The notes under the pieces: generated by a model
Seen by the model: the letters and a program-made list of their open reading frames with translations, nothing else
Database searches by the model: none
What the model was told of the DNA's origin: nothing
Shown: piece by piece, positions 45,899 through 55,126 of the stretch
Layout: every line of letters begins with the position of its first letter
How positions within the stretch are numbered: position 1 is the first letter of the stretch
Translations under genes and position numbers: made by a program
DNA from: Telmatospirillum sp.
GTDB taxonomy: Bacteria; Pseudomonadota; Alphaproteobacteria; Rhodospirillales; Magnetospirillaceae
Length of the DNA stretch: 62,341 bases
Assembly: GCA_009712185.1 (NCBI GenBank)
Contig: WASQ01000076.1
Coordinates: forward strand, 58,632 to 120,972
Direction of reading: 5' to 3'

Positions 45899-47665
45899 TC
45901 ATGGGATGGCCGGTCCGGCGGTCGCCGGACCGGTTGCCGGGCGGAACAGATGGAACGGCGGGCTGTCGAGGACCGTGCGATAGGACGGGGGCAGGGAGAA
46001 CCGTCCAAAGGTCAGGATCCAGCGGGTGCCTTCCGGGATCTCGCCGGGGGCAATCGCGACATCCTGTTGCGGTTTCGAGAGAATCCAGTTGTCCCGGGCC
46101 AGACCGAACAGCGCGAAGTCCATCCGCCCCCAACGCTCGGCACCGATCACCAGGCCATGGTCCCGGTCCTCTTCCGGCAGGGTGGCCATCACGGACCGCG
46201 CCTGGCCCGCGAGGGGCGAAAAACCGCCGGAAACCTGATATTGCCAAAGGGAGGCCTCAACCGTCGATCCGGTCCAGAACAGGGACAGGAACCCGAGGCC
46301 GAACAGCAGGGCCCGTTGCGGACGGAGAAGGGTGGCGATCTGGGTGGCGCAGGCCAGCGCGAGGAAGAGGGAGGGCGGCGCCAGCCCGGCCTTTCCCGCC
46401 CAGGGCGTCTGGGAAATAGCCAGCATCCCGGTCACGTTCCACGGATACATATGGAACAGCGTTCCGCCACGCAGCCACCAGAAAAGGGCCGCCGCGAGCG
46501 ACAGGGCGGCGCCGATCCGGATTGCGGTCCTGGAACAGCCGGCGCCCGACGCCGCCGGCAGCATCAGAAGGGCGAAGGGGATCAGGAATTCGTTGTAGCG
46601 GGTGTAGATGTCGTGCCAGGGCTTGACGACACCGGCGCCGACCAGTTCCGCGGTGAACACGGCGGTCATCGCGGTCGCGCCGCCGAGCGCCAGAAGCACG
46701 AAAACCGCAAGGAAAAGGCGGTTCCGCTGGTCCGGGTCGTCCGTTGCCGGGGCGTCGCCTCGCCAGCCGCGCAGCACTTGCGCGGTCATGAGGGCGATGG
46801 CCGGCCCCGCCACCAGCAACAGCAGAACCAGATGCGCCCCAAGGCTGCGCAGGATGTCGGGCAGGATATTGTGGGACACGCCGCCATAGCCGATTACCAC
46901 ATTGGCGTAAAACACCCCCAGGAGATCGATCAGGCGATGTTCGACCGCGCCGGTCAGCAGCATCTTGATCAGCACGATGCTGGCCGCCATGACCGCCGTG
47001 GCGACCAGACAGCCTTGCAGGGCGATCCGCGGGCGCAAGCCCCGCGGATGAACGGCGAGCGCGGCGAACGCCGCCCACAGGGCCAGGATCAGGGACAAGG
47101 CGTGGGGTTTCGTCAACAACAGCAGCCCCAGCAGAAGGCCGGCGACGGCCGAGGCCCTGACCGGACGGACCGCCAGATCGACCGCCATCACGCGGATCAG
47201 GGCGGCGCACAGACAGCAGTAAAGAGCGTCCGGCATGACCGACGCCGCATAGCCGGAAAAGGGGATCAGCGCGGCCACGGCCGTCACCGCCATGGCCGGT
47301 CCCCTGCCGCCCTGCCGCCCTGCGACGGAGAACAGCAGCACGGCAGCGGCGAAGAAGAACACCAGATTGAGCGCCTTCACCCAGCCCTCGGCATAGCCGA
47401 ACAGGCGGAATCCCCAGTGAACCAGCCAGAAGAACAGGGTGTTGTTCACATGCTGGAGGTGATCGTCGTGAACGTAAAGCGAGGCGGTATCGGGGAAGGC
47501 GCGTCCCGCGATGTAGTAGGCATATTCGTCGCCGCCCCAGATCGGGGAATTCAGCGTCAGGGTCCTGATCAGCACCAGCCCCGCGGCAAGGGCGAAAACG
47601 GCTGCGGAGGCCAGGAACAACGCGCGGTCACGCGCGTCCGTCGTCGGCGTGGGGTCAAAGGGCAT
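45899..47665 (-). CDS. GT-C family membrane glycosyltransferase-like protein
   Basis: A 588-residue protein with about ten to twelve transmembrane helices. The first periplasmic loop has IWGGDEYAYYIAGRAF, where the DE pair fits the catalytic acidic motif of ArnT/PMT-type GT-C transferases. LPDILRSLG and KPWHDIYTRYNEFLIP are further conserved-looking stretches. The C-terminal periplasmic domain is mixed. It overlaps its upstream neighbour by 11 bp, so it belongs to one operon from 52820 down to 44127. Confidence 0.75.
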   Translation of the reverse strand: MPFDPTPTTDARDRALFLASAAVFALAAGLVLIRTLTLNSPIWGGDEYAYYIAGRAFPDTASLYVHDDHLQHVNNTLFFWLVHWGFRLFGYAEGWVKALNLVFFFAAAVLLFSVAGRQGGRGPAMAVTAVAALIPFSGYAASVMPDALYCCLCAALIRVMAVDLAVRPVRASAVAGLLLGLLLLTKPHALSLILALWAAFAALAVHPRGLRPRIALQGCLVATAVMAASIVLIKMLLTGAVEHRLIDLLGVFYANVVIGYGGVSHNILPDILRSLGAHLVLLLLVAGPAIALMTAQVLRGWRGDAPATDDPDQRNRLFLAVFVLLALGGATAMTAVFTAELVGAGVVKPWHDIYTRYNEFLIPFALLMLPAASGAGCSRTAIRIGAALSLAAALFWWLRGGTLFHMYPWNVTGMLAISQTPWAGKAGLAPPSLFLALACATQIATLLRPQRALLFGLGFLSLFWTGSTVEASLWQYQVSGGFSPLAGQARSVMATLPEEDRDHGLVIGAERWGRMDFALFGLARDNWILSKPQQDVAIAPGEIPEGTRWILTFGRFSLPPSYRTVLDSPPFHLFRPATGPATAGPAIP

Positions 47666-48674
47666 CCGGGGTCATCCGCTGAGGGGGAGGCTGGTCGCCG
47701 GAGGGAGGGTTTCCTTTCTGGGGCCAGGGCAGGCGCGGGTGCAGGGGCGTGGTGGGAACCCCGGCCATATCATGGGACAGGAAGGCCAGCAGCAACTGGA
47801 AGCCCAGGATGATCGGCAGGACCGCCAGCATCACCGTTCCCGTCGAGGCGAAAACGCCCCGGCTGGCATCGACATACCAGGTGACGGCGCCGAACAGGCC
47901 CCCGGACAACAGGAGGACGAGGCCGCACAGCAGATACACCGACGCGATGGAAAAATTCCGCAGAAAATAGCTGTACAGCACGCGTTTCAGGAAATTCCGA
48001 AGATGGCCGGCGAGAAATTCGGGGATGATGGCGCCGACCCGCAGGCCGCTGGTCTCGTCGCCGTAACGGGCGCGCATCGGCACGTCGAGCACCCGGGCCC
48101 GCAAGAGCGCGAGATGGTAAAGCAGATCGGATTCGAAAAAATAGCGGCGGCTGATTCTGTCCAGCGGCAATTCCCGCACGACGGCCGCATGGATCGCGAA
48201 ATAGCCGTTGGTCGGGTCGAAGATGTCCCAGTAGCCGGTGGACAGCTTCGACAGAAAGGACAGCGCCGCATTGCCGAAAATCCGCACGGCCGGCATGGAG
48301 CCGACGTCGTCCAGGCGATAGAACCGGTTCCCTTTGACATAGTCCGCCTGCCCCTGGACGATGGGGCGGATGAAGGCTCCGATCAGGGCAGGATCCATCT
48401 GGCCGTCGCCATCGATCTTCACGCAGATGTCGGCGCCGTCGCGGACGGCGGCGGCGATGCCGGCGAGAGTCGCGCCCCCCACCCCCTGATTGACGTCAAG
48501 GGTCAGCACGCGGACCCGGGGATCGCGGCAGCTTTCGCGGACGAAGGCGCCGGTCTGCTCCGGGCAGTGGTCGTCGACGACATAGATCGAGGAGACGTCG
48601 GGGCCGATGGCCGCGAGCACCGCCCCGATGTGACGCCGGACCCGGAAGCAGGGGATGACGACCGCGACGCGCAT
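47655..48674 (-). CDS. GT2 glycosyltransferase with C-terminal membrane helices
   Basis: A 339-residue protein. The GT-A domain (residues 1 to about 225) has VAVVIPCFRVRRHIGAVL, YVVDDHCPEQTGAF, NQGVGGATLAGI and VKIDGDGQMDP (DxD-like). Two hydrophobic helices (about 255-280 and 290-320) follow. The pattern matches GtrB/DPM-type transferases that load a sugar onto a lipid carrier. The ATG at 48674 begins right at the family start, preceded by GGGG. It is a second candidate donor-maker for the GT-C proteins. Confidence 0.87.
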   Translation of the reverse strand: MRVAVVIPCFRVRRHIGAVLAAIGPDVSSIYVVDDHCPEQTGAFVRESCRDPRVRVLTLDVNQGVGGATLAGIAAAVRDGADICVKIDGDGQMDPALIGAFIRPIVQGQADYVKGNRFYRLDDVGSMPAVRIFGNAALSFLSKLSTGYWDIFDPTNGYFAIHAAVVRELPLDRISRRYFFESDLLYHLALLRARVLDVPMRARYGDETSGLRVGAIIPEFLAGHLRNFLKRVLYSYFLRNFSIASVYLLCGLVLLLSGGLFGAVTWYVDASRGVFASTGTVMLAVLPIILGFQLLLAFLSHDMAGVPTTPLHPRLPWPQKGNPPSGDQPPPQRMTPDAL

Positions 48675-48699
48675 GGTTTTCCCCGTCAGGGCCTCCCTG

Positions 48700-49827
48700 T
48701 CAGCAGGACGTCTCCATCGCCTCGATCCGGTCGCGGTACCGAAGACCGATGGCCGGATAGGCGAAGGAGCGGCGCATGTGAAGGCCGGCCTTGCGGCCAA
48801 GCGCGCGGCCGAAGGCGGGATCGTCCAGCAGGCGGACCATGTGCGCCGCCGCCCTCGCGGTGTCGGCGTCGGCCCAGACCTGTCCCCCGGACCGGGGATA
48901 GCTGCCGTCCTCCACCGGGACCAGGGTGTAATCGACGAGCAGCGCGGTCTCCGGCGTCGTGAAGTCCATATTGCCGGAATAACCGGTGGCGATCACCGGC
49001 TTGCCCAGAAACATCGCCTCGGCCAGGCCGCGGCCATAGCCTTCCGACCGGTGCAGCGAGATGAAGCAGTCAGACAGGCGGACCAGATTTTTCATCTCGT
49101 TGTCCGACAAAGCCCTGTCGATGATCAGGATGCGGTTGCGGAACGGTTCGATGCGCCGCTGGAATTCCTCGAAATCACGGGTTCTCTGCCGCGAATTATT
49201 GAGCTTGATCACGAAGGTGACGTTGTCGTGGGGACGGGCCTTCACCAGTTGCGCGAAAGCCTCGACCGCCGCGAAGGGATTCTTGCGGGCGATGAAGGAG
49301 GTGAAATCGAAGAAGAACAGGAAGACATAGGAGCCTTCCGGGATCCCGAAGGCCCGCCGCCCGAGGAAGGAGCGCAGCCGGACCTCCGTCGCCAGCGGCA
49401 TATGATACACCGGCGTCGCCGTCGCCTGGCGCAGTCCGTCGAGGACGAACCGCGAGGGCGCCCAGATCTCGTCGAACCGCTCCAACTGTTCTGCCCAGTC
49501 GGCCGGATAGCAGGACAATTCCCAGTTGGGATAGATGACGTTGCGCCCCTTGGGAAGGTCCTCCGCGCCAAGATGGCGCAGCGCCTGATCGATCTCGTCG
49601 CCGTTGATGTGGAAAAGGTTGACGCCCGTCCCCAGCTCGCGCGTGACGGCGGCCCCCATCTCGGCCTCGTGGTCCGGGTCGTGCACCGAAAGGCCGTAGA
49701 TGTCGAGCACCCGGCTCGACACGCCGGCCGCGGCCAGAGCCCGGAAACTGCAACGCACGTCCTCGCCCCGGCCGCTGGGGGCGAAGGCGTGGCCGACCAG
49801 CGTGATCCCGCCGTCGGGAGGGGTCAC
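48700..49827 (-). CDS. GT4-family glycosyltransferase
   Basis: A 375-residue GT-B enzyme. The C-terminal domain shows FLFFFDFTSFIARKNPFAAVEA, VIKLNNSRQRTRDF, HRSEGYGRGLAEAMFLGKPVIATGYSGN (parts: HRSEGYGRGLAEAM; GKPVIATGYSGN). The EGYG-x5-E motif binds the nucleotide sugar. It starts at GTG 49827, overlapping the stop of the upstream gene (GTGA) with GGGAG before it. No membrane segment is seen. Confidence 0.9.
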   Translation of the reverse strand: MTPPDGGITLVGHAFAPSGRGEDVRCSFRALAAAGVSSRVLDIYGLSVHDPDHEAEMGAAVTRELGTGVNLFHINGDEIDQALRHLGAEDLPKGRNVIYPNWELSCYPADWAEQLERFDEIWAPSRFVLDGLRQATATPVYHMPLATEVRLRSFLGRRAFGIPEGSYVFLFFFDFTSFIARKNPFAAVEAFAQLVKARPHDNVTFVIKLNNSRQRTRDFEEFQRRIEPFRNRILIIDRALSDNEMKNLVRLSDCFISLHRSEGYGRGLAEAMFLGKPVIATGYSGNMDFTTPETALLVDYTLVPVEDGSYPRSGGQVWADADTARAAAHMVRLLDDPAFGRALGRKAGLHMRRSFAYPAIGLRYRDRIEAMETSC

Positions 49828-52820
49828 GACCGGTCTCCCGGCCGGGCCAGTTGCCAGGCGTCGAGGGCATTGCGCACGGCTTCCAGATTGGCATGGCCGT
49901 AACGGCGGTCCGGTTCGAGATAGGCGCCTTCCGCCCATTCGTTCCAGGCGTTGACGAAGACAATCCTCTCATCGCCGAAATTCTGTTCGCGGACCTGACG
50001 CAGGGCGGCCTCAAGCCACGCCTGGAAGGCGCCGGGGGAGGAGTTCTCCAGCCACATGCCGCTGTCCTGGCGCCGGGCGGTGTTGTCCCAGGAGGGCGTC
50101 ACGCCGGGGAAGCGGGTATGGCCGGGCTGCGGGCGCAGGACATAGCGCAGGGCGGCATCCCGGTAGTCGTCGGCGACGCACTGGCAGTCCGGATTGACCA
50201 GGATGCCCGAGGGCCGGCGGGGCCGGCCGAGGCCGTGGGGCGGAAACTCGACGGAGGCGTCGCAGTTGTAGTCGCCCGGGTCGGGCAGGCCGGTGCCCAG
50301 GAAGAAGCTTTCCACCATGGCCAGATAGATCTCTCCCACGCCTTCGTCGCGGCAGATTTTCCGCCATGTCTCGGCGGTGCGGGCGAAGTCCGGGAAGCCC
50401 TTGACATTGTAGACCAGCAGCAGCGGCCGGCCATTGATGCGGATGTGGTTGGGCGCGCGGAAATAACGGATCAGATCGTGGATGACGGCGCGATCGTCCT
50501 CCGGGGAATAGTTCTGGGCGATCAGGATTTCATGCTCCTGCCCGTCCCAGCGCCTTGTCCAGTTCTCATTGGCCCAGCAAAGGCAGAAGGGCAGATCCGG
50601 CCTGCCGGTGGCCAGCATGCGTTCGATCGGCGCCTCCAGGAGGCGCTTGCCGGCGAACCAGTAATAGTAATAGCAGAACCCGCCGATGCCGTAGCGCCGG
50701 GCCATCTCCGCCTGTTCGTCCATCACCTCGGGGACACGCAGATCGTAGAATCCGAGATCGGCCGGCAGGCGGGGCTGATAGTGCCCGACGAAGTTCGGTT
50801 TCGCCTTGGTGACATTGCGCCACTCGGTGAAGCCCTTGCCCCACCAGAGATCGTTTTCCGGGAAGGGATGATACTGCGGCAGATAGAAGGCCAGGACCCG
50901 AACATCGTTCAGGGTCTCAATCTCCGTCTGCCACCGGTCCAGGATTTTCTGCCGGTTGGTGGTGATGCAGCGAGTCTTGAAGGCGCTGTCGGTGCCCGCC
51001 GTGGTCTTGGACAGGTGATGGATGATGACCGAGGCGGGATTGACCAGGATCTTAAGACCCAGCCGGCGCAGCTTCAGGCAGAGATCGGCGTCCTCGTAAT
51101 AGGCCGGCGCCAGATCGTCGCTGAAACCGCCGACCTCGCGGAACCGCGCGGTCTCCACCAGCAGGCAGGCGCCGGAGCAATAATCGACCTCGCGCACGCG
51201 GTTGAAGCGGGGATCCGAGGGATCGTCGCCGCAGCCGATCAGGGTCGCCGACCCGTCGCGGTTCAGCGCCGCGCCGGCCTCCTGGAGGCGGCCGTTGGGA
51301 TAGAGGATCTTGGGTGCCACGGCGCCGACATCCGCGGCGCTGGAGAAGGTGTCGACCAGACGGTCGAGCCAGCCCTCCGTCACCTGAACGTCGTTATTGA
51401 GGAACAGCAGATAGCGACCGCGCGCCGATGTCTGGGCGTTGTTGCAGTTGCGCAGGAAGTTGAGGTTTTCGGGATTGCGCACCACCGTGAGATGGGCGAT
51501 CGCGGCCAGGGCCTCGGAGGTCTCGTCGGTCGAGGCATCGTCGGCGACGATAATCTCGAACGGCACCGCCCCCTGTCCGACCCGGGCGATGGAGGTCAGG
51601 CATTCGAGGGTGGTGCGGATCTCGTTGAACACCGGAATGATCACCGAGACGACCGGGTCCGTCACCTCCGGCAGGGCGATCCGGCCGGCGATTCCGACCG
51701 GCGTTCCCTCCGCAAGGTCGATGATGTCGGGCGCCGGCAGGGTCAGCCGGGCGATGCGGGCGCGCCGGCGTTCCCCGATGGCCGTCCTCATGTCCTCGTA
51801 ATCGTTGTTCGCGGCCCATCCCCGGGCGACCATGTCGGCCGCCACCTCGACGGCCCGCCCCAGACGCTGGCAGGCGTCGCCGCCCAGCGGCTCATCGATG
51901 TCGCCGATGCCGGCGAAGGGTTCGGATCCCAGCGCATTGGTGGGAACGCCGGCGGCGCGGCCCAGGCGCAGGAAATGCGTCAGCGGATTCTGTCCGCCGA
52001 TGTCGGGATGCTGGTCGGCGTACCAGGAGGTGTCGAAATCGGGGCTGGCGAGACGGCCCTCCCGCGCCCCGTGAAACAGATAATGCAGCAGCGGATTGAC
52101 CGTGCCCGACCGCAGATCGGCGTATTGGTCGCGGTACCAGGCGGTCTGGAACACCGGATTGGGGTCGCGTCCCTCGGCGGCGCCGACCTCCAGATAATGG
52201 GTCAGCGGATCCCATCCCGCGGCCGCGATGTCCGGGTAATGCTCAAGATACCAGTCGGCGTCGAACAGGCCGGAGCGCGCCAGCGCGCGCGCCGAACGCC
52301 AGAGCGAGATCCGCCGTCCGATGTCGCCCGGCCGGCGCAGCAGGCCGGCCATCCGCGACAGGCGGAACCGGACCCGCCGGGCCAGACCGGCGCGGACATG
52401 GGCGGTGGCGGCGGTCCGGGCGGCGGATGCCGGCGCCGGCTGGGGCGCCTGGGCGGCCTGGGAATGCTGCTGCTGGCGTTTCAGCTCGTCGTAGAGGCCG
52501 CGATATTGCTGGTAAAGATCCCCGGCCTGCCGGCAGGCCTCCTCCAGCGCGTCATGCCGTCCGCTCAGGTCGCGATGCCGTTCCTCAAGCGCCGCAAGGG
52601 CGGCGCCGAGCCGGGCGGCCTCCGCGGTCCGGTTGTCGAGGTCGCTTTGCAAGGCCCGGCATTTGTCGGCCAGCGCCTGATAGCGACCGGACAGGAAGGC
52701 GAATTGCCCGGCCAGGCTGTGGGGGGCACTGTCCGGAGTTGTGGCGGCGGGGGGCGCGGGCGGGCGGATGGCTTCGACGGGATGGTCTGGCAAGGTCTTC
52801 TCTTCAGGGATGGATGACAT
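49824..52820 (-). CDS. Multidomain GT2 + WbsX (GH99-like) glycan protein
   Basis: A 998-residue protein in four parts. Residues about 40-120 are coiled coil. About 185-300 holds three repeats of a 35-40-residue motif (DADWYLEHYPDIAAAGWDPLTHYL; TAWYRDQYADLRSG; TSWYADQHPDIGG, the first given here as DADWYLEHYPDIAA and WDPLTHYL). About 375-640 is a GT2 domain (VVSVIIPVFNEIRTTLECL, FLNNDVQVTEGWLD, YYEDADLCLKLRRLG). About 650-985 is a WbsX/GH99-like domain (VLAFYLPQYHPFPENDLWWG, CLCWANENWTRRWDG). Such proteins occur in rhamnan/O-antigen loci. It is the head of the minus-strand operon. Confidence 0.9.
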   Translation of the reverse strand: MSSIPEEKTLPDHPVEAIRPPAPPAATTPDSAPHSLAGQFAFLSGRYQALADKCRALQSDLDNRTAEAARLGAALAALEERHRDLSGRHDALEEACRQAGDLYQQYRGLYDELKRQQQHSQAAQAPQPAPASAARTAATAHVRAGLARRVRFRLSRMAGLLRRPGDIGRRISLWRSARALARSGLFDADWYLEHYPDIAAAGWDPLTHYLEVGAAEGRDPNPVFQTAWYRDQYADLRSGTVNPLLHYLFHGAREGRLASPDFDTSWYADQHPDIGGQNPLTHFLRLGRAAGVPTNALGSEPFAGIGDIDEPLGGDACQRLGRAVEVAADMVARGWAANNDYEDMRTAIGERRRARIARLTLPAPDIIDLAEGTPVGIAGRIALPEVTDPVVSVIIPVFNEIRTTLECLTSIARVGQGAVPFEIIVADDASTDETSEALAAIAHLTVVRNPENLNFLRNCNNAQTSARGRYLLFLNNDVQVTEGWLDRLVDTFSSAADVGAVAPKILYPNGRLQEAGAALNRDGSATLIGCGDDPSDPRFNRVREVDYCSGACLLVETARFREVGGFSDDLAPAYYEDADLCLKLRRLGLKILVNPASVIIHHLSKTTAGTDSAFKTRCITTNRQKILDRWQTEIETLNDVRVLAFYLPQYHPFPENDLWWGKGFTEWRNVTKAKPNFVGHYQPRLPADLGFYDLRVPEVMDEQAEMARRYGIGGFCYYYYWFAGKRLLEAPIERMLATGRPDLPFCLCWANENWTRRWDGQEHEILIAQNYSPEDDRAVIHDLIRYFRAPNHIRINGRPLLLVYNVKGFPDFARTAETWRKICRDEGVGEIYLAMVESFFLGTGLPDPGDYNCDASVEFPPHGLGRPRRPSGILVNPDCQCVADDYRDAALRYVLRPQPGHTRFPGVTPSWDNTARRQDSGMWLENSSPGAFQAWLEAALRQVREQNFGDERIVFVNAWNEWAEGAYLEPDRRYGHANLEAVRNALDAWQLARPGDRS

Positions 52821-53113
52821 GCGGGGATCCGAAAATCCGGTCCGGACGTCAGAGGGCGGTCCGGGAAAGCCCGGGCCAACCTAACGGAGACCGGCATCAA
52901 AGGCAACGCCGACAACCTTTTGGCGGGGTTGGGAAATCAGGTCAAGGAATGGGACGATCCCCACGGGCACGCCCCGACGGGCCCGGTGAACGCGCGCGGG
53001 CCGCCTGATGTCATGCGGTCTTCGACGCGAACTGCTGATTCGCTTGTTCGCCCAGGCAGCGCCAGGGTAACCTGCGCCCCAGTGGTGACGAGTTCGGACT
53101 GGCGGTGCCTCCC

Positions 53114-53983
53114 ATGTATGCCTATACCAAAGAAACCCTGTCCGCGGCCGAGGCCGCCGCTGCCGCCGGGGACGCCGGCGCGGTCTGGAGGATTCTGCGC
53201 GGGCTCTGTCTCGACGATTTCGGCGAACTGCTGCTGCATATGCCGTCGCCGGACTATCCCGGGCTGTCGTCGGTGCTTCCGCATATGGCCGCGGCCGAGG
53301 TGCAGAACAACTGGACGGGAAACAACGGCTATCCGTTGCTGGCGCAGACGCTGAATTTCGTGCGCTCCGTCGACTACCATTTCCTGACGCTGGCCGGACG
53401 GCGTCTCAATGGCGCCAAGATTCTGGATTTCGGCTGCGGATTCGGACGCATCGCCCGGCTGATGTATTACTTCACCGATCCCGACCGCTTCTTCGGCGTG
53501 GATCCCTGGTACCAGTCGATCCGCCTTTGCAAGGAAAGCCGGCTTCCCGGCACCTTCCTGATTTCCGATTATGTGCCGCGGGACCTGCCGGTGACGGATC
53601 GGGACTTCGACCTGATCTATTGTTTTTCGGTGTTCACCCATCTGTCGATGCGGACCACCCGGGCGGCCCTGACGACATTGCGCGCGCATATCGCGCCCGG
53701 CGGTCTGCTGGTGATCACCATCCGGCCGGAGGAATACTGGCACCGGTCGGCGGTCGATCCGTTCTCGGGCCGCACCGCCGACGATCTTCTGGCCGAACAC
53801 CGCGCCACCGGCTTCGCGTTCAATCCCCACCGGCGCGATCCCATCGACGGCGATATCACCTATGGCGACACCTCGATGACCATCGACTGGCTGACCCGCG
53901 AATGTCCCGAATGGACGATCCGGGGCCTGGACCGGACGCTGGATGATCCGTTGCAGATCCTGCTGTTCCTGTCTCCCCGCTGA
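53114..53983 (+). CDS. Class I SAM-dependent methyltransferase
   Basis: A 289-residue protein with an N-terminal helical cap (residues 1-90). A SAM domain follows: GAKILDFGCGFGRIARLM (motif I), FFGVDPWYQSI (motif II acidic residue), FDLIYCFSVFTHLS and HIAPGGLLVITIR. A GTG at 53105 could extend it by three residues. It is transcribed alone, divergent from the GT2/WbsX operon, with 293 bp of intergenic DNA holding no gene. It is probably a sugar or lipid methyltransferase of the same glycan. Confidence 0.85.
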   Translation: MYAYTKETLSAAEAAAAAGDAGAVWRILRGLCLDDFGELLLHMPSPDYPGLSSVLPHMAAAEVQNNWTGNNGYPLLAQTLNFVRSVDYHFLTLAGRRLNGAKILDFGCGFGRIARLMYYFTDPDRFFGVDPWYQSIRLCKESRLPGTFLISDYVPRDLPVTDRDFDLIYCFSVFTHLSMRTTRAALTTLRAHIAPGGLLVITIRPEEYWHRSAVDPFSGRTADDLLAEHRATGFAFNPHRRDPIDGDITYGDTSMTIDWLTRECPEWTIRGLDRTLDDPLQILLFLSPR

Positions 53984-54008
53984 TCGGTTCCGATCCGCGG
54001 GGACACGG

Positions 54009-54214
54009 CGATCGCGTGACCGCTCTCGCCGTGCTTTATTTATGTTTCCCTCGAAGCGCCGGGCGCGCCCCTCCGGGGCGCTGGGCTTTCCTCCGCTCTC
54101 GCTCCAGCACGACGATCGCTTGACCGCGCTCGCCGTGCTTCTCTTATGTTTCCCTCAAGCGCCGGGCGCGCCCCTCCGGGGCGCTGGGCTTTCCTCCGCT
54201 CTCGCTCCGGCGGG
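54009..54214. repeat. Tandem duplication, about 104-bp unit, two copies
   Basis: CGATCGC-TGACCGC-CTCGCCGTGC begins both copies (54009 and 54113). Each copy contains a GCGCCCC-TCC-GGGGCGC hairpin (54065-54081 and 54168-54184) followed by TGGGCTTTCC. The two copies differ by a few substitutions and one indel. The hairpins could act as terminators between the methyltransferase and creA-like genes. The region 53984-54298 has no gene. Confidence 0.8.
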
Positions 54215-54298
54215 CTCAATGCCCGAACGCGGCCCGGCACCCTTTGACCGGGGCAGCCGGCGCGCGTTCAAGCGATGGCCGCGTCCGTGGGGCAATTC

Positions 54299-54841
54299 TT
54301 ATTTACCGCCCCAGGGCATGATCGGGACGGTCGAAATGGCATTCTTGGGCGAGCCGTCGATCAGCTTGTCCGAATAGCTGAGATAGACCAGCGTGTTGTT
54401 CGGCCGGTCGTAGAACCGCACCACCTGGAGCTTCTTGAACAGCCAGGACCGGTTTTCGCGGAACACATCCTCGCCGTCCTTGAGCTCGCCCTTGATGGTG
54501 ATCGGCCCCACCTGCCGGCAGGCGATGGAGGCGTCGGAGGTGTCCTCGGCGACGCCGATGGCCCCTTTGACGCCTCCGGTCCTGGCCCGGCTGACGTGGC
54601 AGACGACGCCGTCGACATGGGGGTCGCGGAAACTGTCGATGCAGACCTTGTCATTGGCCAGCCCCAGCATCCGGATGTTGGTGGCGACGCACCCGCCCTC
54701 TTCCGCGCGCGCCGCGCCCGCCGCGCGCGGCGCCAGGGCAAGGGCCGAAAGGACCAGAGCGAAAAGGCTGGGAGCCGAAAAGAGAGGGGAGGGGCGTCCG
54801 GCGCGGGCCGGGATCGGGTTTTCCGTCGGTGTCGGGGTCAT
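54299..54841 (-). CDS. creA: CreA family periplasmic protein
   Basis: A 180-residue protein with a signal peptide (hydrophobic about 20-44). The mature part has VCIDSFRDPHVDGVVCHVSRARTGG (parts: CIDSFRDPHVDGV and CHVSRARTGG), followed by AIGVAEDTSDASIACRQVGPI and FKKLQVVRFYD. These are signature stretches of the CreA family, whose function is unknown. Two Cys pairs could form disulfides. It stands alone and is divergent from the LacI-type gene, with 285 bp between. Confidence 0.9.
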   Translation of the reverse strand: MTPTPTENPIPARAGRPSPLFSAPSLFALVLSALALAPRAAGAARAEEGGCVATNIRMLGLANDKVCIDSFRDPHVDGVVCHVSRARTGGVKGAIGVAEDTSDASIACRQVGPITIKGELKDGEDVFRENRSWLFKKLQVVRFYDRPNNTLVYLSYSDKLIDGSPKNAISTVPIMPWGGK

Positions 54842-55126
54842 GGCTGTCCTCTCGTGGAGACCGGTGCTGGGGCGGAGGCTACATCAAAGATCCCCGGCGC
54901 CCAACCGCCGGAATTTTCGTGCCGTGCGGACCGCCGGGCGTTCGGGTTATGTCAAAGGGCCGGGGCGTTGAGCGCCTCTGCCGAAGGTCATTGATCTCCT
55001 GAACGGGGCTCCGCCGGCTCCAGCAAATGTTTGATCCCTCCCCGATGCGATGCAACAATGCTCCACCCCGGGAACGGACCGGCCGCCGCCGGCCCCGGTT
55101 CCGGGTCTTCATTTCCGGGGATCGAG

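Noticed and set aside
44124-47812. Two long plus-strand frames opposite the membrane proteins
   Set aside because: They are Gln/Arg/Gly-rich shadows. The minus-strand frames encode coherent transmembrane helices with coupled starts.
49851-52817. A 988-codon plus-strand open frame opposite the GT2/WbsX gene
   Set aside because: It is a GC-rich shadow. The minus-strand frame carries GT2 and WbsX motifs, while the plus frame is low-complexity Gly/Arg/Val without any family resemblance.
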